Shown piece after piece: positions 1 through 5,537 of a stretch of 5,707 bases of DNA. Origin of the DNA: Bacteroidota bacterium (GTDB taxonomy: Bacteria > Bacteroidota > Bacteroidia > Bacteroidales > UBA1556); assembly GCA_003648395.1 (NCBI GenBank), contig QMPB01000338.1:1-5707 (forward strand), read 5' to 3'. How positions within the stretch are numbered: position 1 is the stretch's first letter; each line of letters starts with the position of its first letter. The notes under the pieces were generated by a model. The model had not been told where the DNA came from. It did no database searches and was given only the letters and a program-made list of their open reading frames with translations. The position numbers and the translations under genes were made by a program.

Positions 1-1
1 A

Positions 2-190
2 GATATTAACCCTACTGTTGTTGCTGGTGGTATTAAAGTAGCACTTCTTACAACTGTATTCGGTCTTATTGTAGCTATTATTCTTCAGATGTTTTATAAT
101 TACCTTATATCGAAGATTGATAGCTTAGTTAATGATATGGAAGATTCTTCTATCTCATTTCTAGATATATTAGCTGATAACAAAAAATAA
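2..190 (+). CDS. exbB: ExbB/TolQ/MotA-family proton channel protein, C-terminal fragment
   Basis: The last 62 codons of an open frame that enters from the left edge and stops with TAA at 188-190. Fragment residues 9-28 (GGIKVALLTTVFGLIVAIIL) match the last transmembrane helix of ExbB/TolQ proteins, where a small residue-rich GI..AL.TT..GL.VAI pattern carries the conserved threonines lining the proton path. A short acidic cytoplasmic tail follows (about residues 38-62). In known systems a pentamer of this subunit surrounds an ExbD dimer in the inner membrane and turns proton flow into motion of TonB or TolA. The two ExbD-type genes downstream support the family call. ExbB, TolQ and a more general MotA/TolQ/ExbB type cannot be separated from this fragment, so the symbol is provisional. 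The start and first helices lie outside the window. Confidence 0.85.
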   Translation, partial: DINPTVVAGGIKVALLTTVFGLIVAIILQMFYNYLISKIDSLVNDMEDSSISFLDILADNKK

Positions 191-199
191 TTAGAAACT

Positions 200-658
200 A
201 TGGATAATAATATATTAGTTAAAGTAACAAAGTATTTCGTATACCTTATGATGGTAGCTGGTGCAGTAATGACTGGCTTAATAATAAGTAATACAGATGC
301 TATGAGCACAGACCCCGCTTTGGCTGCATCAATATTAGATCCTACTTTTCTTCTTGGAATAGGTTTATTAGGGATAGGCATTGTTGCTACCCTAGGATTT
401 GCAATTGCACAAATGGTTTCTGAACCAAAGTCTGCAATTATGGTTCTTGGTAGTATTGCTGGTCTAGGACTTATTTATTTCCTAGCATATATTAGTGCTT
501 CAGGAAATGTAGACGCAAAAGTATATACGGAATTTGATATTGACAGCGCAACGTCAAAATTAATAGGATCATTAATTTATTTAGTTTATTTCCTTGGAGG
601 GTTGTCTATTTTGACAATATTAGCTTCAGGTGTAAATAGTCTAATGTTAAAGAGATAA
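200..658 (+). CDS. Conserved four-helix membrane protein of unknown function within the exb operon
   Basis: A 152-aa hydrophobic protein that I do not recognise as a named family. Four likely transmembrane helices lie at about residues 12-30, 50-72, 79-98 and 120-146. A short, mostly extramembrane segment with several acidic residues (about 101-118) precedes the last helix, and the C-terminus is basic (LKR). No catalytic motif is visible. It starts at an ATG 9 bp after the ExbB-type stop and ends 3 bp before the first ExbD gene, so it is translated from the same message. The upstream ribosome site is A-rich with no clear Shine-Dalgarno, as is usual in Bacteroidota. From memory, a small membrane protein in this slot is common in Bacteroidota exbB-exbD-exbD clusters. 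An accessory role in motor assembly or stability is an inference from position only. Confidence 0.85.
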   Translation: MDNNILVKVTKYFVYLMMVAGAVMTGLIISNTDAMSTDPALAASILDPTFLLGIGLLGIGIVATLGFAIAQMVSEPKSAIMVLGSIAGLGLIYFLAYISASGNVDAKVYTEFDIDSATSKLIGSLIYLVYFLGGLSILTILASGVNSLMLKR

Positions 659-661
659 AAT

Positions 662-1270
662 ATGACTCGTGAAACCCCCGAAGTAAGTGCTGGCTCAATG
701 GCCGACGTAGCATTCCTTCTTTTAATCTTCTTCCTAGTGACTACCACTATGGCCGTAGATTCGGGAATTATGCGAAAGTTGCCACCTCCAGTACCTGATG
801 ATATTAAAGCTCCTCCAGTAAAAACGAGGAACGTATTTCAGGTGTTAATTAACTCTGCAGATGCAATTATGATTAGTGATAAAACTGCCCAAAGTGCAAG
901 TGCAATGAAAGAGGCTAATAAGAAAGACCTTCGCCGTTTGGTTAAGGATTTCCTTACTCCTCATGTTCCTGATAATCCTAAATATCCTGAAACTAAGGTT
1001 GTAGATATTGATTTTATCGGAAAATACGAAAAAAGTAAAGGTATAGTCTCAATGCAGAATGACCGTGGAACCTCATACAATACATATATATTTGTACAGA
1101 ATGAGTTGGCTGCTGCCGTTCGTGAGCTAAGGGATGAGCTTGCTAATCAGTATTTTGGAATGGACTTTAATGTTTTATTAAAAACTGACGAGGCCAAAGC
1201 CAAAGCGATTCAAAAAGCAGTACCTATGGCTATTTCCGAAGCAGAACCTGTTAATTTTGGAGGAAAATAA
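662..1270 (+). CDS. exbD: ExbD/TolR-family biopolymer transport protein (first copy)
   Basis: A 202-aa protein with the ExbD/TolR layout: a short cytoplasmic N-terminus, one transmembrane helix (about residues 14-32, ADVAFLLLIFFLVTTTM) and a periplasmic domain. Asp15 at the start of the helix is in the position of the ExbD aspartate that is protonated during channel work. A proline-rich linker (PPPVPDD, 36-42) follows the helix. The family is usually about 130-150 aa, so this copy is longer. Much of the extra length appears to be a charged mid-region at about residues 68-125. It probably pairs with the ExbB-type channel to drive a TonB-like or Tol-like partner. It starts 3 bp after the upstream stop and is followed after 2 bp by a second ExbD gene, showing tight translational coupling. 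Confidence 0.92.
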   Translation: MTRETPEVSAGSMADVAFLLLIFFLVTTTMAVDSGIMRKLPPPVPDDIKAPPVKTRNVFQVLINSADAIMISDKTAQSASAMKEANKKDLRRLVKDFLTPHVPDNPKYPETKVVDIDFIGKYEKSKGIVSMQNDRGTSYNTYIFVQNELAAAVRELRDELANQYFGMDFNVLLKTDEAKAKAIQKAVPMAISEAEPVNFGGK

Positions 1271-1272
1271 TT

Positions 1273-1749
1273 ATGGCAAAATTTAGAAAAGAAGGAGGGA
1301 AAAAACTCCCAGAGATTTCAACATCGTCCTTACCAGATATTATTTTTATGCTACTGTTCTTCTTTATGGTTTCAACAACTATGCGAGAAGTAGAGCTTGT
1401 AGTAAAAGTTACTCCACCTGAGGCATCTGAAGTTCAAAAGCTTGAAGACAAATCTTTGGTAAGTTATATATACATCGGAAAACCTGTGAAGCGCCTAGCG
1501 GCAAAAATGGGTACTGATGATCGTATTCAACTTAATGATGCTTATGCAGAAGTAAATCAAATCCGTGAGTTTGTTTCACTTACTCGTGAGAAATTGCCTG
1601 ATTATAATAAATCTAAGCAAATTATTTCTCTTAAAGTAGACGAAGGTGCTAAAATGGGTATTGTTACTGATGTAAAGCAAGAACTTAGAAAGTCTAACGC
1701 TCTTAAGATTAATTATTCAACAAGAAAAGTTGCAGACACTCAGAAATAA
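1273..1749 (+). CDS. exbD: ExbD/TolR-family biopolymer transport protein (second copy)
   Basis: A 158-aa second ExbD-type protein, clearly diverged from the one before it. The basic N-terminus (residues 2-11) is followed by ISTSSLPDIIFMLLFFFMVS (15-34), with Asp22 in the proton-accepting position and a single membrane helix to about residue 37. The rest (about 40-158) is a periplasmic domain of near-typical family length. The TTMREVEL junction after the helix resembles the second ExbD of Bacteroidota tandem pairs. Its ATG lies 2 bp after the previous stop. It is the last gene of the operon, since a strong palindromic terminator begins 21 bp downstream. Two unlike ExbD subunits could form a heterodimer inside one ExbB ring or serve different partners. 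The sequence does not decide between these. Confidence 0.92.
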   Translation: MAKFRKEGGKKLPEISTSSLPDIIFMLLFFFMVSTTMREVELVVKVTPPEASEVQKLEDKSLVSYIYIGKPVKRLAAKMGTDDRIQLNDAYAEVNQIREFVSLTREKLPDYNKSKQIISLKVDEGAKMGIVTDVKQELRKSNALKINYSTRKVADTQK

Positions 1750-1770
1750 AGAGCTTACTGTATAAAATAT

Positions 1771-1810
1771 AAAAGCCTCTCTTCAAAATTAATTTTGAAG
1801 AGAGGCTTTT
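1771..1810. terminator. Bidirectional rho-independent terminator (perfect 40-bp palindrome)
   Basis: Bases 1771-1790 (AAAAGCCTCTCTTCAAAATT) are exactly reverse-complemented by 1791-1810, giving a hairpin of up to 18 bp around a TTAA loop. On the plus strand the 3' side ends in a T run (through 1811), and on the minus strand the same holds because of the AAAA at 1771-1774. It lies 21 bp after the exbD operon stop and 133 bp beyond the kinase stop on the other strand. It therefore fits as a shared terminator between convergent transcription units. Confidence 0.88.
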
Positions 1811-1816
1811 TCTGTT

Positions 1817-1863
1817 AGGCTTGGTACAATTTTCTGCTCAGGCTTCGGTACAATTTTCTGCGA
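1817..1863 (+). repeat. Imperfect tandem duplication, 23/24-nt unit
   Basis: Unit A (1817-1839) and unit B (1840-1863) both begin AGGCTT and share GGTACAATTTTCTGC. They differ by a one-base insertion (TTGG against TTCGG) and in the last bases. Unit B also forms the left outer part of the inverted repeat that follows, so unit A looks like an extra partial copy of that element's end. No coding frame explains the repetition. Confidence 0.8.
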
Positions 1864-1942
1864 AAATCACTCAGCCTGACAGAGAAATGTACCGATATAG
1901 GTGTCAGACTGAGTGATTTGCTTTTCGCAAATTGTACCGAAG
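1843..1942. repeat. Long imperfect inverted repeat, REP/MITE-like intergenic element
   Basis: The left arm 1843-1881 and right arm 1902-1942 are inverted copies separated by a 20-nt loop (1882-1901). Pairing runs 1843-1856 with 1929-1942 (14 bp), 1860-1866 with 1922-1928 (7 bp), 1867-1874 with 1909-1916 (8 bp) and 1876-1881 with 1902-1907 (6 bp). There is a 3-nt bulge at 1857-1859, a 5-nt bulge at 1917-1921 and one mismatch (C1875/A1908). In RNA from the minus strand that mismatch becomes a G-U pair. There is no terminal T run, so it is not a classic terminator. It lies between convergent genes and touches the kinase stop codon. It could be a mobile palindromic element, an RNA 3'-end stabiliser or a protein-binding site; the sequence alone does not decide. 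Confidence 0.82.
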
Positions 1943-1943
1943 G

Positions 1944-2918
1944 CTAAAGACCTATTGCCTTATAAATTCCATCCCAACGCTTATTATCCATTTTTGCACC
2001 TATTACTTCTATAATATTACCAGCAGTAATAGATCCTATTTCGGCACAACGCTCATATCCAAATCCTTGGATTAAGCCATATATAAATCCTGCAGCAAAT
2101 AAATCGCCAGCTCCAGTAGTGTCAATACTCTTTACATCAATTACACCAGCAGTATAAACTACACCTTCACTTTTGATAAGGCTACCTTCACTTCCAATTT
2201 TAACAACAGCTATATCGCTCATCTCTGCAATAATATCAAGTGCCTCGCGTGGCTCTTTTCCAGTAAAAGCTTTTGCTTCTTCCTCATTAGCAAATACTAT
2301 ATCTACATAATCCTTTACTATACGAGTAAGAAATTCTAAATTATCCTCTACCACATTAAAACTAGCCATATCAATTGAGACTCTACATCCAGCATTTTTT
2401 GCCAACTGCACTGCTGTTTCAATTAATTCATAATTTTGAACTAAATAGCCTTCAATATGGAAATAATCATAACCCATAAAATCTTCTAAGCTTAAATCGC
2501 TTGCAGAAATCTCTACCGCTGCACCCAAGTATGTAGCAAAAGTACGCTCCGAATCAGGGCTTACCAAAGCAACTGCTAATCCCGACTTATTATCACTATA
2601 CTTAAGCAAAGGTTCAACTTTAGCTTCGATAAGATCCGCCTTAAAGAAATCTCCAACTGCATCCTTACCTACCTTACCAATAAAACCTGTAGAAACTCCC
2701 AACATTGCTAAACCATGAATAGTGTTTGCTGCCGAACCTCCTGATGCTTGAGATTTCGTAAAATGCTTAGTTGCCTCTTTTATCTTTTCTGAAGTTTCCC
2801 AATCAACTAGCTGCATACTGCCTTTTGGCAAATTATGTGCTTCTAATACTTTATCACTATCTATTTGGATAAGTGCATCAACTAATGCATTACCCATTCC
2901 TAATACTTTTATTGCCAT
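1944..2918 (-). CDS. PfkB/ribokinase-family kinase, adenosine-kinase-like
   Basis: A 324-aa cytoplasmic kinase, the usual length for the PfkB family. Both family signatures are present: the Gly-rich substrate-lid region SGGSAANTIHGLAMLG at residues 59-74 with GKVGKDAVG following (81-89), and the C-terminal IDTTGAGDLFAAGF (265-278) with the GAGD anion hole and catalytic base Asp272. The NEEEA segment at 211-215 is the usual N-x-x-E magnesium and phosphate site. The N-terminal GMGNALVDALIQID (7-20) and overall pattern resemble proteins annotated as adenosine kinases in Bacteroidota. The likely reaction is ATP-dependent phosphorylation of adenosine, or of a related nucleoside or sugar, but substrate cannot be proved from motifs. 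It has its own probable promoter upstream and ends with TAG against an inverted-repeat element. Confidence 0.93.
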   Translation of the reverse strand: MAIKVLGMGNALVDALIQIDSDKVLEAHNLPKGSMQLVDWETSEKIKEATKHFTKSQASGGSAANTIHGLAMLGVSTGFIGKVGKDAVGDFFKADLIEAKVEPLLKYSDNKSGLAVALVSPDSERTFATYLGAAVEISASDLSLEDFMGYDYFHIEGYLVQNYELIETAVQLAKNAGCRVSIDMASFNVVEDNLEFLTRIVKDYVDIVFANEEEAKAFTGKEPREALDIIAEMSDIAVVKIGSEGSLIKSEGVVYTAGVIDVKSIDTTGAGDLFAAGFIYGLIQGFGYERCAEIGSITAGNIIEVIGAKMDNKRWDGIYKAIGL

Positions 2919-2974
2919 TATATATATCTTATTTTACTATTTAACTTAATTAAAATCCTTTTTGAAAAGGCCTG

Positions 2975-2982
2975 CAAAATTA
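2975..2982 (-). promoter_or_regulatory. Candidate Bacteroidota-type -7 promoter element for the kinase gene
   Basis: Read on the minus strand this is TAATTTTG, an exact match to the Bacteroidota sigma-70 -7 consensus TAnnTTTG. It is followed by CAGGCC, so transcription would begin near 2968-2971 and leave a leader of about 50 nt before the kinase ATG. No convincing TTTG -33 box is seen at the expected spacing of about 20 nt; TTTCG near 3006-3010 is the closest. The leader begins with a small CCTTTT/AAAAGG near-palindrome (2957-2970). The call rests on one short motif. Confidence 0.45.
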
Positions 2983-3045
2983 CAAAAAAATAATTGAAAT
3001 ATTATCGAAATATGTTTTTGAAATATGGTATTCTCCCAATAATAA

Positions 3046-3966
3046 CTATTCATCAATTATAGTATATGGCAAACCATCTTCGGTGGATAATATCCTGCCA
3101 CTGCGCATACTATATTTCCACTCTTTTTGGCCATACGTATCTTTCTCTATCAATATTCTATTATCCAATACTATATTGACGATATAATCCATGGTAGAAT
3201 TAACAAAACCTGGAGCTGGATACTGTTGCGCCTTCCATAAATCAAATTGCTGCAGGCTATCAATGGTATATAGGTAATTTACTTTCTCTGTATTTTCCCA
3301 AATAAACATTCCCTCAATATCATCATTCATTTGATAGGTCATAAAAATAGTATTGCTATTATGAATACTGTCCTTATCCCAAATATCAACTTTTATCCAT
3401 AGATTTATGGATAATGAATTTCTTATAATATTAACTGAAAATATATCGTTATTAAAATCGCTACCATCATTTTTAATAGTATGAGTAGCCTCTTTAATAT
3501 GTAAATACTTTTCGCTATTTATACCCAATTGAACATCCGATAATTCTTCATAAAATTCATCGAAATGTTCCTCCACTTCCACTTGCACAACATCAATAAT
3601 TATACGAGGTGCTTTATGAGTAATAAATGAACTAATACTATCGTTTGGATAGATAATAAAATTAGTTTCTTGTAAGGAATTATGCAAACTTTCGTCCAGT
3701 GCTTCACCAAATTCGTTAGCATCAATATGTTTTATTAGGTCACTTGCATAATAAGCAGAATCAATTATTCTATTATACTCATTTTCTGAAATATCGTTGG
3801 GAATATCTACTTTGGAATTTATTAAGAATACATCAGCAGAATTTTGATAGAGTATAATCGTTTGGGGAATTTCTTCTTGAAATCTATATGCAATACGCTG
3901 CTCAATCATACACGATTGTAGAACTAGCAATAAGGTAAATAAAATTATTCTGAAATATAATCTCAT
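3046..3966 (-). CDS. Predicted lipoprotein of unknown function
   Basis: A protein of about 306 aa that I do not recognise. From the ATG at 3966 it begins with MRLYFR, a hydrophobic stretch (LFTLLLVL) and the lipobox LQSC with Cys19, a type II signal peptide. It should therefore be exported and lipid-anchored. The mature part is acidic and Asn/Ile/Tyr-rich with no visible catalytic motif or transmembrane helix, and much of it looks like beta structure. The frame can be extended to a TTG at 3975, but ATG is preferred because MR before the hydrophobic stretch is a typical signal-peptide start. There is no Shine-Dalgarno at either start. It is separated from the deacetylase by 206 bp and from the kinase by 127 bp, so it may be its own transcription unit. 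No neighbour suggests a specific partner. Confidence 0.85.
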   Translation of the reverse strand: MRLYFRIILFTLLLVLQSCMIEQRIAYRFQEEIPQTIILYQNSADVFLINSKVDIPNDISENEYNRIIDSAYYASDLIKHIDANEFGEALDESLHNSLQETNFIIYPNDSISSFITHKAPRIIIDVVQVEVEEHFDEFYEELSDVQLGINSEKYLHIKEATHTIKNDGSDFNNDIFSVNIIRNSLSINLWIKVDIWDKDSIHNSNTIFMTYQMNDDIEGMFIWENTEKVNYLYTIDSLQQFDLWKAQQYPAPGFVNSTMDYIVNIVLDNRILIEKDTYGQKEWKYSMRSGRILSTEDGLPYTIIDE

Positions 3967-4172
3967 ATTTATCAAAGTTGATGCTTCAGGTTCTCCTATG
4001 GCTTTTTAATAAAACTAAAGTTAATATCCATAAATCCTATTTCTTTCAGTATTCTTTAATTAGCAGTCAACATTATTTTTACAGATTACTGATCCACTGA
4101 TTACATTTTTTAAATCATTAATAATTATCTAACCAACAGCTAACACCTATTATCAGAAACAAATCTAGTACT
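3967..4172. other. 206-bp intergenic gap with no firm feature
   Basis: This AT-rich spacer lies between the deacetylase stop and the lipoprotein start, both on the minus strand. I find no strong terminator hairpin and no convincing gene. One TAGATTTG match to the -7 promoter consensus occurs on the minus strand at 4160-4167, but it lacks a -33 box and would give a leader of nearly 190 nt. The spacing still suggests that the lipoprotein gene has its own promoter here. Confidence 0.5.
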
Positions 4173-5528
4173 TCAAAGTTCTCCGTCTTCCTTCCCGATA
4201 TCAACTTTATTTTCTGGCAAAGCTTTTTCAATCATTCTTATATATAAATCTCGCCAACCGAGCCAACGTTTTTTATCACTTACACTCTCATTATGCCAGA
4301 GGCTAATAAAACTCCCTTGCACTGCTTTCACTTCGTCAATAATTTTGCAAAAAGCTTGGTAAGCCTCTTCCACATTCAAAGATTGATAATCGCGTAATGT
4401 ACCTTCCATTACTGCAAAAGGATGTATTCGCAAAGAGGTAGTATATTCCATTTCTAAATCATAAAAAAGAAATGGCCTTGATGTAGATGCCCTAAAACCA
4501 ATTTCTTGGGCATAACCCATGCTATAATCGTCGGTAATATTTAGATTTATAAGATTACGATATGTTATGGGCATATGCAAAACCAAAAAATGCTGTCTAC
4601 TCTTCGTGATCTCACTATGTATAGCAATACTAAGATTTTTTATTTCCTTTTTAAGCTTACCACTTACGCTATTAGAAGTAAATGAAGGATGAATACCCAC
4701 ATCGCTATTATCGGCAATATATGCTACCAGATCTCTAAATTTACGATTATAGGTTGGTGTGTTTTTATCATTAGTACCATAGGCGGCAAAAAGAATAAAA
4801 AACAAGGGTTTAAGTTTATATTTTATATGAGTTTCGAAAAGGAAATCAAAGGTGTCAAAAGGATCTTTCTCCTTATCAAGGATAACACGAGTTCGCTGTT
4901 TCATTTCTTCAACATTCAAATCGCGGAGATTTTTTATATAACCACCCATTGTACGCAATGTTCCTTTATGTTTCATTGCAAAAGCAGCATCAATATCAAT
5001 ACTTGGAGTAAAACTATATTCTGGTAAAGAGAACTCTAATTCTTCAAATTTTAATTTTATTTTACTTGCCAAATCCAGCGCCCAAATATCAATCATAGGT
5101 TTTTGAAGAAACTTATTTTGATAAGCGATACTATTTTGAGCAGGGAATCTACCATATTTATCTTTTATAAATGGCAGATATTCCTCGTATCGGCTAATTA
5201 GGAAAAAAGAAGCCGCTAAAATATCAAAGTTAAGAATAGAATCGCGATTATAAGTAGGAAACATGCTTGGCAAATCTAGGTATTCGCCAAAAGCCAACTC
5301 CTGCTCTTCTATTCCACGCACAAAGAGCAATTGCTCAGCAGCAATAAACATTTCATCTCCCAATGCCGAGAAACCATAATGTATTTTAGGACCATCATAA
5401 GAAATGAACTCTTCCTTATCAACTACATAATCTACCTCCACTCCCCATTGTGTATTACAAAAGTGATTTAGAATATAGATTAATCTATTGGTTCTTTTCG
5501 GAATCAGAAAAAGGAGTTTATTTGTCAT
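4173..5528 (-). CDS. NodB-like polysaccharide deacetylase family protein with long N-terminal domain
   Basis: A 451-aa protein resembling Bacteroidota proteins annotated as polysaccharide deacetylase family (CE4-like NodB fold). An N-terminal region of about 170 residues (probably the uncharacterised domain usually found there) precedes the catalytic-type part. Visible motifs are SIDIDAA (176-182, Asp178 and Asp180, matching the CE4 first motif), GIHPSF (278-283, His280), Arg311 in RQHF, DDYSMGYAQEIGFRAST (333-349), LRIHPF (366-371) and SLWHNE (409-414, His412). The second histidine of the classical H-S/T-x-x-H motif is not seen, as residue 284 is Thr, so the active site is of a variant type. 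There is no signal peptide, so the protein is probably cytoplasmic. The substrate is unknown; a role on surface glycans or precursors is inferred from the family. The ATG lies 9 bp after the radC stop, so the two genes are likely cotranscribed. Confidence 0.85.
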   Translation of the reverse strand: MTNKLLFLIPKRTNRLIYILNHFCNTQWGVEVDYVVDKEEFISYDGPKIHYGFSALGDEMFIAAEQLLFVRGIEEQELAFGEYLDLPSMFPTYNRDSILNFDILAASFFLISRYEEYLPFIKDKYGRFPAQNSIAYQNKFLQKPMIDIWALDLASKIKLKFEELEFSLPEYSFTPSIDIDAAFAMKHKGTLRTMGGYIKNLRDLNVEEMKQRTRVILDKEKDPFDTFDFLFETHIKYKLKPLFFILFAAYGTNDKNTPTYNRKFRDLVAYIADNSDVGIHPSFTSNSVSGKLKKEIKNLSIAIHSEITKSRQHFLVLHMPITYRNLINLNITDDYSMGYAQEIGFRASTSRPFLFYDLEMEYTTSLRIHPFAVMEGTLRDYQSLNVEEAYQAFCKIIDEVKAVQGSFISLWHNESVSDKKRWLGWRDLYIRMIEKALPENKVDIGKEDGEL

Positions 5529-5537
5529 CTATTTATA

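Noticed and set aside
100..381. 93-aa minus-strand open frame
   Set aside because: It overlaps the ExbB-type tail and the four-helix protein in antisense, and has no family resemblance or sensible context. It is a shadow of the real plus-strand genes.
1811..1943. CRISPR-like repeats or an insertion sequence
   Set aside because: There are too few copies, the spacing is irregular, and no transposase or cas gene is present. The arms form one large hairpin rather than a repeat-spacer array.
2957..2970. CCTTTT/AAAAGG near-palindrome as a terminator for the lipoprotein gene
   Set aside because: The stem is only 5-6 bp, GC-poor and has a tiny loop, with no proper T run. It is too weak to call.
3967..3975. 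TTG start nine bases upstream of the lipoprotein ATG
   Set aside because: It adds only three residues, has no better ribosome site, and the ATG gives a more typical signal peptide.
4160..4167. TAGATTTG on the minus strand as a promoter for the lipoprotein gene
   Set aside because: There is no -33 partner at about 20 nt and the implied leader is nearly 190 nt. It is possible but not supported enough to call.
4689..5027. 112-aa plus-strand open frame
   Set aside because: It lies wholly antisense inside the deacetylase gene, whose motifs are clear. The translated product looks like low-complexity shadow sequence.
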